From the NCBI GenBank assembly GCA_965278965.1, contig OZ257127.1:930001-994000 (forward strand): a stretch of DNA of 64,000 nucleotides. The letters are read 5' to 3'. This document shows, in pieces, positions 40,638-49,249 of the stretch. The position numbers and the translations under genes are program-made. The number at the start of each line of letters is the position of its first letter. Within the stretch, counting starts at the first letter, position 1. Under the pieces are notes generated by a model, which saw only the letters and a list, made by a program, of their open reading frames with translations, was not told where the DNA came from and did not search any database. The stretch is from UBA10649 sp965278965 (GTDB taxonomy: Bacteria; Actinomycetota; Actinomycetes; S36-B12).

Positions 40638-42365
40638 ATGTCGCATACCGCGGAAGCCCCCATCGGATTCCCTGAAGCGGCGTCGGACAAGGGCCTCAAG
40701 CGCGGCGCGCTCGGGCTGATCTCCAGCATCGTCGTCGGGGTCGCCTCGACGGCTCCCGCCTACAGCCTCGCGGCCAGCCTGGGGTTCGTCGTCGCGACGA
40801 CGAACGGCGACGGCATCGTCGGGGTCAAGGCGCCGGCCATCATGCTGCTCGCGTTCGTCCCCATGTTCTTCATCGCGATCGCCTACCAGCAGCTGAACAA
40901 GGCCGAGCCGGACTGCGGGACCACGTTCACGTGGGCGACCCGCGCGTTCGGACCGTGGGCCGGCTGGATCGGCGGCTGGGGGATCATCGCCGCCGACGTG
41001 ATCGTCATGGCCAACCTCGCGCAGATCGCCGGCTCGTACGGCTTCCAGCTGTTCGGGCTCGACGGCCTCGCGGACAGCACCTTCTGGAGCATGGTCGCCG
41101 GCGTCGCGTGGATCATCGTGATGACGTACATCTGCTACCGGGGCATCGAGGTCTCAGCTCGGCTGCAGTACGCGCTGCTGAGCATCGAGGTCGTGGTGCT
41201 CGTGATCTTCTCCGTCATCGCCCTCACGAAGGTCTATACCGGCAACGCGACCCCCGACTCGCTGACGCCGAGCATCAGCTGGCTGTGGCCATCCGACCTG
41301 ACGTTGAGCGCACTGGTGACGGCAACGCTCATCGCCGTTTTCATCTACTGGGGCTGGGACACCGCGGTCAGCGTCAACGAGGAGACCTCCGACCCCGAGC
41401 GCACACCCGGGCGCGCGGCCATCATCTCGACCCTGCTGCTCCTGCTGACGTACGCGATCGTGAGCGTCGCGACGGTTGCGTTCGCCGGCGTCGGCGAGTC
41501 AGACCTCGGGCTCGCGAACCCGGCCAACTCCGAGGACGTGTTCAACGCCCTCGGCCCCAGCGTCTTCGGCGACTCCGCGATCGGCAAGGGGCTGGAGATC
41601 CTGCTGATCTTGTCCGTGCTGTCGTCGGCGTCGGCCTCCACCCAGACGACGATCCTGCCCACAGCGCGGACCGCCCTGGCGATGGGCGCCTACAAGGCGA
41701 TCCCGTCGACGTTCGCCCGCATCCACCCGCGGTACCTGACCCCGACCGTGTCGACGATCTGGATGGGCGTCGTCTCCATCGTGTTCTACGTCGCCCTGAC
41801 GCTTGTCAGTACGAACGTCCTCGGCGACTCCATCGCCGCGGTCGGCCTGATGATCGCGTTCTACTACGGCCTCACGGGCTTCGCCGCCGTCTGGTACTAC
41901 CGCCGCGAGCTGCTCGACGGGTGGCGCGGGTTCTTCATGAAGGGGCTCCTGCCGTTCCTCGGGGGCGTGATGCTGCTGGGCGCGTTCGTCATCGCCTCGT
42001 ACCAGTACGCCCAGCCGGACTACGGCAGCACGACCTTGTGGGGCGTCGGTGGGGTGTTCATCATCGGCATCGGCACGCTGCTGTTCGGCGTCGTGCTGAT
42101 GGTCGTCTACTCCCGGGTCGCACCGGCCTTCTTCCGCGGGGAGACGCTCCCCCGCCAGTCGTCGTCCGTCCTCATCCTGGCGCGGGCTGCCGGCGAGCCG
42201 GACGAGACTGTGCGCCTCCCTGACTCCGGGCTGCCCGATCTCGTGATCGCCCCGGACCTGTCGAACCTGCCGGAGGGCATGACGGCGATCGACCTGGAGA
42301 CCGGCCGCGAGATCGACTCGACGAGCGAGCTGCGCGCCTTCCGTGACGAGGACTCCCCCGACTAG
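40638..42365 (+). CDS. APC-superfamily amino acid/amine permease
   Basis: 575 residues with about 12 to 14 membrane spans. N-terminal LISSIVVGVASTAPAYSLAA is the conserved first APC helix; YRGIEVSARLQYALLSIEVV and YWGWDTAVSVNEETSDPERT are also family features. The C-terminal 100 residues are soluble and acidic. Proton- or exchange-driven uptake of an amino acid, polyamine or related amine is expected; the solute is not readable. ATG 40638 preceded by GAAGAGGTCAGG. The first of two palindromic repeats starts 16 bases after its stop. Confidence 0.9.
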   Translation: MSHTAEAPIGFPEAASDKGLKRGALGLISSIVVGVASTAPAYSLAASLGFVVATTNGDGIVGVKAPAIMLLAFVPMFFIAIAYQQLNKAEPDCGTTFTWATRAFGPWAGWIGGWGIIAADVIVMANLAQIAGSYGFQLFGLDGLADSTFWSMVAGVAWIIVMTYICYRGIEVSARLQYALLSIEVVVLVIFSVIALTKVYTGNATPDSLTPSISWLWPSDLTLSALVTATLIAVFIYWGWDTAVSVNEETSDPERTPGRAAIISTLLLLLTYAIVSVATVAFAGVGESDLGLANPANSEDVFNALGPSVFGDSAIGKGLEILLILSVLSSASASTQTTILPTARTALAMGAYKAIPSTFARIHPRYLTPTVSTIWMGVVSIVFYVALTLVSTNVLGDSIAAVGLMIAFYYGLTGFAAVWYYRRELLDGWRGFFMKGLLPFLGGVMLLGAFVIASYQYAQPDYGSTTLWGVGGVFIIGIGTLLFGVVLMVVYSRVAPAFFRGETLPRQSSSVLILARAAGEPDETVRLPDSGLPDLVIAPDLSNLPEGMTAIDLETGREIDSTSELRAFRDEDSPD

Positions 42366-42380
42366 CAGATCACCCACCGC

Positions 42381-42441
42381 GCCGACCTTGAGGTTGGCGA
42401 CGCGACTAGGCCGGATTCCTGTCGCCAACCTCAAGGTCGGC
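42381..42441. repeat. 61-bp palindromic repeat, copy 1
   Basis: A perfect 21-base stem: 42381-42401 (GCCGACCTTGAGGTTGGCGA plus C) pairs with 42421-42441 around a 19-base loop. It lies between the APC permease stop and the AbiEi/DUF559-type gene. Copy 2 is at 43433-43493 with the same arms and a loop differing at two positions. It can act as a terminator in either direction, though no T-run follows, and it may be part of a mobile or interspersed palindromic family. Confidence 0.9.
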
Positions 42442-42513
42442 CAGGTGGTGGGCGGAGTCCACAGGATCGACGTACCACTCGCCCGGGGCGACGACGCGAG
42501 CGATCGTGGGGGC

Positions 42514-43443
42514 ATGACACGACAACGACGGCCGATCACCGACGCTCACGGGCTGATCGGCGTAGCCGACGCGACCCGACTCGGCACGAGCCGGCGCTCG
42601 CTCGAGCATGCGGCCAAGACCGGATCCATACGACGCCTCCATCGCGGCGTCTACGCGGTCGGCGACGCGCCGACCGAACACCTGGCCGTCCGAGCAGCGA
42701 TGGCGCACGTGGGACCGGAGTCCGTCGCCGTCATCGGGTCAGCGGCCATCGTCCACGGCCTGCAGGGGCTCCCCCAGGTGTGGACACCGCAGCTGGCCGT
42801 GCCGCCAGGCCTCGAACGAAGGCAACGCGCCGGCATGGAGATCCACGTGTGGGACTTGGGCGAGCACGAGGTCGTCGTGGTAGACGCCATCGCGGTCACG
42901 AACGTGATCCGGACCCTCGCCGACGTCTGCCGGGTGCTTCCTGACCTGCAGTCCGTCGCCCTCGTCGACTCCGCGATGCACCAACGGTTGATCCGCCCGG
43001 AACAGCTCCCGGACGTGAGGGCGATGATGGAACGCCGACGGGGATGCGTCGCGGGTCGTCGCCGCCTGGAACTGGCACGCGCCGGAGCGCAGTCACCAGG
43101 CGAGACGCGCGTGCGACTGCTCGCCGCACAGGCGGGGATGCCGCCGGATGAGCTGCAGGTCCCCGTCCGCGACCGGCACGGACGCCTGCTCGGCTACGCC
43201 GATCTGGGCTACCGCCTCGCGAACGGCTGGCTGCTGGTGGAGTTCGACGGACGCAACGTGCACGAGCTGCCGGATGCGGTGCTCGCCGATCGGCACCGGC
43301 AGAACGCGATGCTGGCCCAGGCGGGCACGATCATGGTCCGGTTCGCATGGGAGGACACGTACTCCGCCGCCACCATCGACCGCGCGCTGCGCCCCATCCT
43401 CACTGCCGCCGGCTGGCGGCCCCGAACCACCGGTCGACCTTGA
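42514..43443 (+). CDS. AbiEi-type winged-helix + DUF559 (Vsr-like) protein
   Basis: 309 residues. N-terminal part (HGLIGVADATRLGTSRRSLE, then GSIRRLHRGVYAVGD) resembles the AbiEi antitoxin winged-helix domain. The middle has AVIGSAAIVHGLQG. The C-terminal 100 residues (GYADLGYRLANGWLLVEFDG, then HRQNAMLAQAG and MVRFAWEDTYS) match the DUF559/Vsr-like endonuclease fold with D and E metal-site candidates. Such genes are numerous in actinobacteria and their role is not known; no AbiEii toxin lies beside it. ATG 42514 with GGGGG upstream. Near-identical hairpins bracket it, and its TGA lies in the left arm of copy 2. Confidence 0.78.
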   Translation: MTRQRRPITDAHGLIGVADATRLGTSRRSLEHAAKTGSIRRLHRGVYAVGDAPTEHLAVRAAMAHVGPESVAVIGSAAIVHGLQGLPQVWTPQLAVPPGLERRQRAGMEIHVWDLGEHEVVVVDAIAVTNVIRTLADVCRVLPDLQSVALVDSAMHQRLIRPEQLPDVRAMMERRRGCVAGRRRLELARAGAQSPGETRVRLLAAQAGMPPDELQVPVRDRHGRLLGYADLGYRLANGWLLVEFDGRNVHELPDAVLADRHRQNAMLAQAGTIMVRFAWEDTYSAATIDRALRPILTAAGWRPRTTGRP

Positions 43444-43493
43444 GGTTGGCGACGCGATTCGGCCGGATTCCTGTCGCCAACCTCAAGGTCGGC
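43433..43493. repeat. 61-bp palindromic repeat, copy 2
   Basis: 43435-43453 pairs perfectly with 43473-43491 (19 bases), and a T-G then a G-C pair extend the stem to 21. The loop differs from copy 1 at two of 19 positions, and both copies are followed by CAGG. The TGA stop of the AbiEi/DUF559-type gene is inside the left arm, and the convergent sulfatase gene ends 10 bases to the right. Confidence 0.9.
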
Positions 43494-43502
43494 CAGGGGT
43501 GG

Positions 43503-45560
43503 TCAGGGCGCCGTGCAGGAGAACGCGTAGTCGTCGACGCTGCTCGCACGGGGCACGATCGCCCAGCCGCGGGTGGTGGTCCCGCCGTCAGCGGACCCGG
43601 TCGGGCCCTCCCACAGCACGGATCCGACGACGGTTCCCTGGTCGGTCACGAGCCCGACCCGATCGTCGGGAGAGCACGACGCGGAGGGCCGGTCGACGAT
43701 GAGCACCTGCTGGGTCGACTCCCCGGGGAGCGTGGTCACACGGGCGTCCGTGAGCGTCACGAGCCCGTTGGGGGCCGGGGAGCCCAACAGGGCCGGATCG
43801 ACACCGACGGCGAACGGGTGCTGGGGATCGGTCTGGGTGTAGTCGTCCGGCTGCCACGGGTCCTGGTCGACGAAGCCGTCCGGGTAGTGGTAGCCCGTCA
43901 TCGCGCCGTTCTTGACGTTAGTGAACACCGGGCCGCCGGGGACGGCCTGCGACAGGTCGGGAGCGAAGGTCGTCTCCGCGCCGGGCGTCGCCCCGGCCTC
44001 GGCGAGGACGGTCGCGGCGATCTGCCCTGCCGCGCGCACCTGGGGATCGACGGATCCTGTCGTCTGGCCTGGCGCCTTGATTACCAGCGGCACGTGCGCG
44101 ATCTCGGACCAGCGCTGCTCGTCGTCGTCGCCGATCCGGCGGTCTGCCTCGTCCGTCATCGCCGCGCCGTGGTCGGCGGTCACGACGATCATCGTGTTGT
44201 CGTACTGGCCGGTCGCCTTGAGATGGTCGACGAGCTCGCCGAGCTGTCGGTCGAAGTCCTGGACCGATGCGTGCCACAGCCGGCGCTCGAGCTTCTTCAG
44301 CTCGTCGGACGTGTAGGTCTCGTCCGCCTCCTCGCCGATCATGTGGGCACCTTCGACGATCGGCACGCGTGCGGGGTAGATCTGCGCGCCGTCGGCGTCG
44401 AGGACCCACGGCGCGTGCGTCCGGATCGTGTGCCAGAACGCGAGGAACGGGGTCCCCGGGCTCGCGGCCGTGACCTGGTCGATACCGGACACCACGTTGC
44501 CGACGGTCTCGCCCTCGGGGTCGTTGCCGAACTCCTCCCCGCCGTCCCAGAAGTTGCTCCACTTCCCGTCGACCGACGGGAAGGAGTCCGAGAACGGCGC
44601 GGCGAGCGCGGTCTTGCCGGCGATGGCCGCGGTGTCCTTCACGAAGTCCCAGTAGCGCTGGACGGTCGACTTGCCCTCCCCGACGCCGACGCTCGCACAG
44701 GTCGCGTCCTGGCAGTCGTAGGAGAAGACCGGCGACTCCATCACCACGGAGTACTCCGACGCCAGACCCGGGATGACTCCCAGGCTCGACCGCATCGCCT
44801 GGACCTCGGTGTCGCTCATGGTCGACAGGTCGACGTCGCCGTTGAGCATCGCCGGGATGGCGTAGTCGGTGAAGTTGGCCGCCGTGTAGACGTGCGAGTA
44901 GACCGTGGAGTCCGCGGCGAGCGCAGACAGGGCCGGCAGGCCCGGTCGGGGCGTGCCGTCCTCTGCGAACGCTGCGGGGTAGGAGAGCTCGTCCGAGATG
45001 ACCCACACGATGTTCGGCCGGGTGGCTGACGCATCGAACGCGTACGCGGCCGGCGCGGGTGCCTGCGTGCCGTTCCACAGCGTCGCGACGAGCGGCACCG
45101 CGGCGGCGAGGCCGGCGAACACGACGAGGATCGAGCCCATGGCGAACCGGCGCGCCAGCAGCGTCAGGGCCGCTGCAGCGGCCAGGCCGACGACGGCGCC
45201 GAGCCACGGCGTCGACGACAGGACGGTGACGGCCAGGACGTTGCCGATGAAGAACCAGGCGACGACGAGCATGAGCGCCGACGCGACGACGTCGTAGCCG
45301 CGTGCGGGCAGGAAGCGCCGCAGCAGCGCGAGGATCCCGGCAAGGATCCCCCAGAAGACGGCGAGGCCCAGGACCAGCACGACGGCCCACGCGACGGGCG
45401 AGACGGCGTGCGCCGCGAAGAAGACCAGGTTCGATGCGATCTTGTCGCTGGCCGGGATGACGACGGCGAGGATCGCGACTGCCAGCACCCAGGACGCGTT
45501 GTTGGGTGCGCTGAGGTTGGTGCGGGTGCCCAGCCGTCCGGCCAGCCCGGTGTTCGTCAC
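43503..45560 (-). CDS. Membrane-anchored sulfatase/phosphatase-fold hydrolase (LtaS-like layout)
   Basis: 685 residues. Five hydrophobic spans in residues 15-170 (e.g. VAWAVVLVLGLAVFWGILAG, VVASALMLVVAWFFI) precede an extracellular alkaline-phosphatase-superfamily domain: metal Asp in VWVISDELSYP, Thr nucleophile candidate in NFTDYAIPAML, WHTIRTHAPW and VTADHGAA. The layout resembles lipoteichoic-acid-synthase-type enzymes, which transfer or hydrolyse phosphate groups on cell-surface polymers. GTG 45560 overlaps the methyltransferase stop (GTGA). The C-terminal 130 residues form an extra domain with a CSPDD cysteine and a terminal SCTAP. Confidence 0.85.
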   Translation of the reverse strand: MTNTGLAGRLGTRTNLSAPNNASWVLAVAILAVVIPASDKIASNLVFFAAHAVSPVAWAVVLVLGLAVFWGILAGILALLRRFLPARGYDVVASALMLVVAWFFIGNVLAVTVLSSTPWLGAVVGLAAAAALTLLARRFAMGSILVVFAGLAAAVPLVATLWNGTQAPAPAAYAFDASATRPNIVWVISDELSYPAAFAEDGTPRPGLPALSALAADSTVYSHVYTAANFTDYAIPAMLNGDVDLSTMSDTEVQAMRSSLGVIPGLASEYSVVMESPVFSYDCQDATCASVGVGEGKSTVQRYWDFVKDTAAIAGKTALAAPFSDSFPSVDGKWSNFWDGGEEFGNDPEGETVGNVVSGIDQVTAASPGTPFLAFWHTIRTHAPWVLDADGAQIYPARVPIVEGAHMIGEEADETYTSDELKKLERRLWHASVQDFDRQLGELVDHLKATGQYDNTMIVVTADHGAAMTDEADRRIGDDDEQRWSEIAHVPLVIKAPGQTTGSVDPQVRAAGQIAATVLAEAGATPGAETTFAPDLSQAVPGGPVFTNVKNGAMTGYHYPDGFVDQDPWQPDDYTQTDPQHPFAVGVDPALLGSPAPNGLVTLTDARVTTLPGESTQQVLIVDRPSASCSPDDRVGLVTDQGTVVGSVLWEGPTGSADGGTTTRGWAIVPRASSVDDYAFSCTAP

Positions 45561-47005
45561 GCGTGCAGCTCCCACGCGTCTACGACGACGCGGGTCGGTG
45601 ACGTGGTTCCCCTCACCTCCACCTGGGCGAACCGGCGACGCAGGGCGGCCAGGAGGGACTCGGTGGAGTAGTCGCCCTGCCAGTTCGGGATCTGCGAGAG
45701 CAGCAGCATCGACTTCTCGTCGTCCTCGGTGGCGAACTCGATCTGCACGGGCGCCCCGAACGCTGCGAGTGCGTCGACCGCCCACGGCATCGGCGTCCCC
45801 TGCGTGATGACCACGTGGTGCAGAACGGCCTGGCAGATGACGGCGGTGGGCCGGACCCGGGCCGTGAAGGCCGCGAACTCCCGATCGAGCAGTCCCGACC
45901 CAGGAGTGAGGTTCGTGATGTCGCCGAGGATCGGCGTGATCCGCCCCGCCAGCTCGGGGACCGTCGAGACACCCGCATGAAGGACGTCGAGCGCGCCCGC
46001 ATCGGCGTCCATGACGACGACGCGTGCGTCGGCGTGGCGGACGAGGTGCGTGGCTGTGAAGCCGTCGTTGCCGCCGACGTCCAGGACCAGCGCCCCGCGA
46101 CCGGGCTCAGCCGTCACGAACGCGGATGCGAACGCCGACTTCCGGTCGAGGTCGTCGCTGCCGTAGTGGGCGCGGGTGCCGTAGTCGACCCACGTGGTGG
46201 CGTGAGCACCGGAGTGCAGGCGCGCGACCTGCTTCCCCAGCCGGTGCGTCAGCGACAAGGTCGCCTTCCGTGCGAGGTCGGCGTTGTCACGGGCCTCGAC
46301 CGCGAACCGCGACTCGCTCGGCGCGTTCTTCGCCACGGGCCGGGTCGTCGCCTGGAGCAGGGTCAAGGACAGGCTGCGTCGCTGCCGCTTGGGCATGAGC
46401 TGGCGCGCCGCCTCGGACCGCAGTCCCCGGTAGCGGCTGAGGGTCCAGGCGTCCGCGGCCGTGACGCGCTCCCCCGCACCGACCGCGAGGGGGTTGACGA
46501 AGTGCTCGATGAACTGGCGGGCGGCGTTCCACGAGGGGTTCGGTCGCCAGGTCTCGATGGAGCCCAGGTCGATGAAGACGGGCCGAAGCCCACGGAACTG
46601 CACGTTGAACGCCGAGGCGTCCTTGAGGTCGAGCCCCACGCCGAGCAGTCGCATGCGCAGGTCGAGGGTGAGCAGCGCCGCTGCCTCCAGCAGGCTGTTC
46701 GGCCACTCCCACGGGTAAGTGACCAGGTCCACCGGCTCGACGGCGAAGACGACGGCGTCAGGGGCCGCGGCACGGCCGGCGGTATCGGCGTACGCGGCCA
46801 GCACGGCACGTGACTGGTCGGGATCCGTCGACTCCTCGAAGGACACGAGGGAACCGTCAGCGACGAGGTCGTCATAGACGGAGCTGGCGCGCAGCGCGCG
46901 CAACGCGGCAGCCGAGGCGGGCGCCGCGATGCGGTACCAGGTGCCCTCGTGGGCGAAGGCAGCGTTCTCGGGGTCGCGAAAACTGGCCGAGCCGGTCAGA
47001 ACCAC
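45557..47005 (-). CDS. NoeA-like protein: kinase-like N-domain + SAM methyltransferase
   Basis: 482 residues. Residues about 95-175 (YPWEWPNSLLEAAALLTL, LKDASAFNVQF, PVFIDLGSIETW, FIEHFVNPLA) match the N-terminal domain of NoeA-like methyltransferases. The D129-N134 and D146 arrangement looks like the catalytic loop and metal Asp of a kinase fold, which is my inference. Residues about 300-470 are a class I methyltransferase with LVLDVGGNDGF (306-316) and VVMDADAGALDVL. The start is GTG 47005, eight bases after the small-protein stop; no good SD, so translation probably depends on the upstream gene. It is coupled to the sulfatase by overlap. Probably modifies an envelope glycan precursor. Confidence 0.75.
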   Translation of the reverse strand: MVLTGSASFRDPENAAFAHEGTWYRIAAPASAAALRALRASSVYDDLVADGSLVSFEESTDPDQSRAVLAAYADTAGRAAAPDAVVFAVEPVDLVTYPWEWPNSLLEAAALLTLDLRMRLLGVGLDLKDASAFNVQFRGLRPVFIDLGSIETWRPNPSWNAARQFIEHFVNPLAVGAGERVTAADAWTLSRYRGLRSEAARQLMPKRQRRSLSLTLLQATTRPVAKNAPSESRFAVEARDNADLARKATLSLTHRLGKQVARLHSGAHATTWVDYGTRAHYGSDDLDRKSAFASAFVTAEPGRGALVLDVGGNDGFTATHLVRHADARVVVMDADAGALDVLHAGVSTVPELAGRITPILGDITNLTPGSGLLDREFAAFTARVRPTAVICQAVLHHVVITQGTPMPWAVDALAAFGAPVQIEFATEDDEKSMLLLSQIPNWQGDYSTESLLAALRRRFAQVEVRGTTSPTRVVVDAWELHA

Positions 47006-47012
47006 GCCTGGA

Positions 47013-47189
47013 TCAGGCGTCGCGCGGAGCGGACTCGGTCTCCACGACCGGGTCCTCCGTCGGGCCGCGGCCGCGCAGCTTGGCGAACTTGGACCTGATG
47101 TAGAACCAGGTGCCGGCTGCCCCGCTGGCGATGGCGGCCAGCAAGTACGAGCCAGACCCGGCATCGATGTAGCCGACCAGACGCAGCAT
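47013..47189 (-). CDS. Small membrane protein, 'YIDxGSGS' type
   Basis: 58 residues. LVGYIDAGSGSYLLAAIASG followed by a single membrane helix (AAIASGAAGTWFYI), then a basic RSKFAKLRGRG stretch and an acidic tail. The short YIDPGTGS-like opening is a recurring feature of small membrane proteins found next to NoeA-like methyltransferases and surface-polymer phosphatases. ATG 47189 was chosen over GTG 47195 because GTGAGG lies five bases upstream of it. It is first gene of the three-gene unit; a 6-bp inverted repeat (CTCAGG/CCTGAG, 47208-47223) lies just before it. Confidence 0.7.
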   Translation of the reverse strand: MLRLVGYIDAGSGSYLLAAIASGAAGTWFYIRSKFAKLRGRGPTEDPVVETESAPRDA

Positions 47190-47305
47190 GTTCACCTCAC
47201 GTAAACCCTCAGGACCCCCTGAGACTACATGCCGTGCGCCGGCAACGGACCAGTCGGGCGATCAGCGTCGTCGGCGTCGCGTCGAACCTGAGACCCCGCT
47301 GTGGG

Positions 47306-47641
47306 TCACGGCGTCTGCGGGGTGACCGATGTGGCGTGCCAGCGGAATGCACCATCGCCGTCGTCCTCCACGACCTCGACGTCGACCGTGGTCCCCTCGC
47401 CGACGTCCGTCACCGTGCACGTGAACGTGTGGCCCTGCTCGGCCGGAAGCGGGGATGGGCACGTGGCGGTGAAGGCGCCGCCCACCTGGTCGGCGAACCC
47501 GGCGACGAGGGCGCTCTCGACGTCGGTCACGCGCAAGGTCGCCGACGAGCCGCACGCCGCGACGGTCGAGACAGCCACGACGAGGGCGACCGACCGCGCG
47601 AATCGGACCGCGTTCCGCGAGGACGCGGAGAGGGACGGCAC
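47306..47641 (-). CDS. DUF4333-type lipoprotein
   Basis: 111 residues. Signal peptide with lipobox VAAC (Cys about residue 30), then one DUF4333-like domain: DVESALVAGFADQVGG, a Cys pair (ATCPSPLP and FTCTVT) likely disulfide-bonded, and TVDVEVVEDDGDG. A lipid-anchored extracellular protein of unknown role, common in actinobacteria. Monocistronic, between the envelope cassette and the divergent lipoprotein gene. Confidence 0.75.
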   Translation of the reverse strand: MPSLSASSRNAVRFARSVALVVAVSTVAACGSSATLRVTDVESALVAGFADQVGGAFTATCPSPLPAEQGHTFTCTVTDVGEGTTVDVEVVEDDGDGAFRWHATSVTPQTP

Positions 47642-47787
47642 CGCCCACCTCCGTCCGCGTCGATCGGCTCGAGCCTAGGCCTCGACGCGCCGAGTCCCGG
47701 TGATTCACTCGCCCTCGAGGCGTGGTTCGGGAGATAGTGGACCCCAGCAGCCTGCTCGCGAGCGCGAGCGGCGGGAAGGTCCAGACC

Positions 47788-48357
47788 ATGCACAAGCCGG
47801 CACACCGCGGCATCCTCGCCCTGACCACCATCGCCGCGGCAGCGCTCGTGCTCACGGCCTGCTCCTCCGGCGACGATGCATCGTCCTCGACCTCGCCGGC
47901 GGCGAGCGCTTCCTCCAGTGCCTCGGCGACCGGCGGCGAGTCGGCGTCGGCGTCGTCCTCCAGCGCCCCGACCGTCGAGGGCGCGGCAGCCGCGGCCTGC
48001 CTCGCGTACTTCGACCTCGACCTTCTCAACAGCCAGTACGCGGGCGGGGCCGTCGACAACGGCAACCTGACCGAGAAGCAGGCGAAGAAGCAGATGAAGT
48101 CGCAGCTCAAGGAGCTCGTCGCTCAGGCGCAGGCAGCGGTGGCGGACGGCAGCGCCGGGCAGAAGCTCGTCAACAACTCCGAGCGGATGCGCAAGATCGT
48201 CGTCTCGCTCTCGAAGAGCCAGTCCCTGTCCGACCTGACGAAGGCGCAGAAGGAGCGCTTCGCCAAGTCGTCGCTGCGCGTGCAGCGCGCGTGCGAGGCC
48301 GCCGGGTACCCGCTGCCCGACGACAACGTGACGGCTCGCACGGCCGCCGGGGTCTAG
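47788..48357 (+). CDS. Putative lipoprotein with Ser-rich linker
   Basis: 189 residues. Signal peptide with lipobox LTAC (Cys about residue 25), a 40-residue Ser/Ala/Thr linker, then a helical domain with two cysteines (AAACLAYFDLD and VQRACEAAGYP) and Lys-rich helices (LTEKQAKKQMKSQLKELV). Not a recognised family. ATG 47788 chosen for the GGGAAGG upstream and the correct lipobox distance; the longer upstream frame lacks both. Followed after 25 bases by the thioesterase gene. Confidence 0.75.
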   Translation: MHKPAHRGILALTTIAAAALVLTACSSGDDASSSTSPAASASSSASATGGESASASSSSAPTVEGAAAAACLAYFDLDLLNSQYAGGAVDNGNLTEKQAKKQMKSQLKELVAQAQAAVADGSAGQKLVNNSERMRKIVVSLSKSQSLSDLTKAQKERFAKSSLRVQRACEAAGYPLPDDNVTARTAAGV

Positions 48358-48382
48358 CACTCCTGGGAGCTACAGTGCGCTC

Positions 48383-49249
48383 GTGAGCCGAGAGCCCTTC
48401 CAACGGCACTTCGCCGACCGGATGGCTCTCCAGCAGGTCGACCGCGACATCTTCACCGGCTGGTGCCACTCGGGGTCGCCGCTGCGTGCGTACGGCGGGC
48501 AGATCGCCGCCCAGGCGTTGAGCGCTGCGGCACAGACCGTAGACCCCGACCGTCCGGTGCACAGCCTGCACGGCTACTTCCTGCGGCCGGGGCGCACGAA
48601 GGACTCGATCACCTACCTGGTCGACCGGCCGCGCGACGGCGGGTCGTTCTCGACCCGGTTCGTGCGGGCGGTGCAGAACGGCGAGACGATCTTCATGATG
48701 ACGGCCTCGTTCGCCCTGGCCGACGACGGACCAGCACACCAGTTCGCGATGCCGCCGGCTCCTCCGCCGGACAGTGTCGACCCGTTCCCCGTGCCGCCGC
48801 CGTCGTACCTGGAGGCGGTCGGCGATCCCGGGGAGCTCGGCTACCCGGACTCCGACATCATCGGGCTGCGCATCGTCCACCCGGACAAGCCGGTGCGGCT
48901 GGTCGACGGCCGGTACGAGCGGCTGGCCTGGGTCCGGGTCGAGGAGGAGCTCAGCGACGACTGGCGCGTGCAGTCCGGGGCGTTGACGTACCTGTCGGAC
49001 CTCACGATGGTCAGCACGGCGATGGCTCCCCACCTCGGCGCCGTGCCACCGACGGACCTCATGGTGGCCTCCGTCGACCACGCGATCTGGTTCCATGCGC
49101 GCGCGCGGGCGGACCGGTGGCTCCTGTTCGCGCAGGACACTCCGGCCGCCGGCAGCGGCCACGGCTTGGCTCGCGGCCTGTTCTTCGATCCGGACGGCGT
49201 GCTGGTGGCCTCGGTGGTGCAGGAGTCCCTCATCCGGACGCGGCGATGA
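48383..49249 (+). CDS. tesB: Acyl-CoA thioesterase II (TesB-like)
   Basis: 288 residues, double hot-dog fold: DIFTGWCHSGSPLRAYGGQI at the N terminus with QALSAAAQTVDPDRPVHSLH, and in the second half LTYLSDLTMVSTAMAPH (catalytic Asp) and ASVDHAIWFHARARADRWLL. It hydrolyses medium- to long-chain acyl-CoAs to free acid and CoA in the cytoplasm. GTG start 48383 with GGGAGC upstream. Its stop overlaps the prepilin peptidase start (ATGA), so the two are co-translated despite no obvious functional link. Confidence 0.92.
   Translation: MSREPFQRHFADRMALQQVDRDIFTGWCHSGSPLRAYGGQIAAQALSAAAQTVDPDRPVHSLHGYFLRPGRTKDSITYLVDRPRDGGSFSTRFVRAVQNGETIFMMTASFALADDGPAHQFAMPPAPPPDSVDPFPVPPPSYLEAVGDPGELGYPDSDIIGLRIVHPDKPVRLVDGRYERLAWVRVEEELSDDWRVQSGALTYLSDLTMVSTAMAPHLGAVPPTDLMVASVDHAIWFHARARADRWLLFAQDTPAAGSGHGLARGLFFDPDGVLVASVVQESLIRTRR

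Noticed and set aside
45561..45785. Upstream extension of the membrane sulfatase frame
   Set aside because: It is an Arg-rich shadow of the methyltransferase C terminus; GTG 45560 overlaps the methyltransferase stop.
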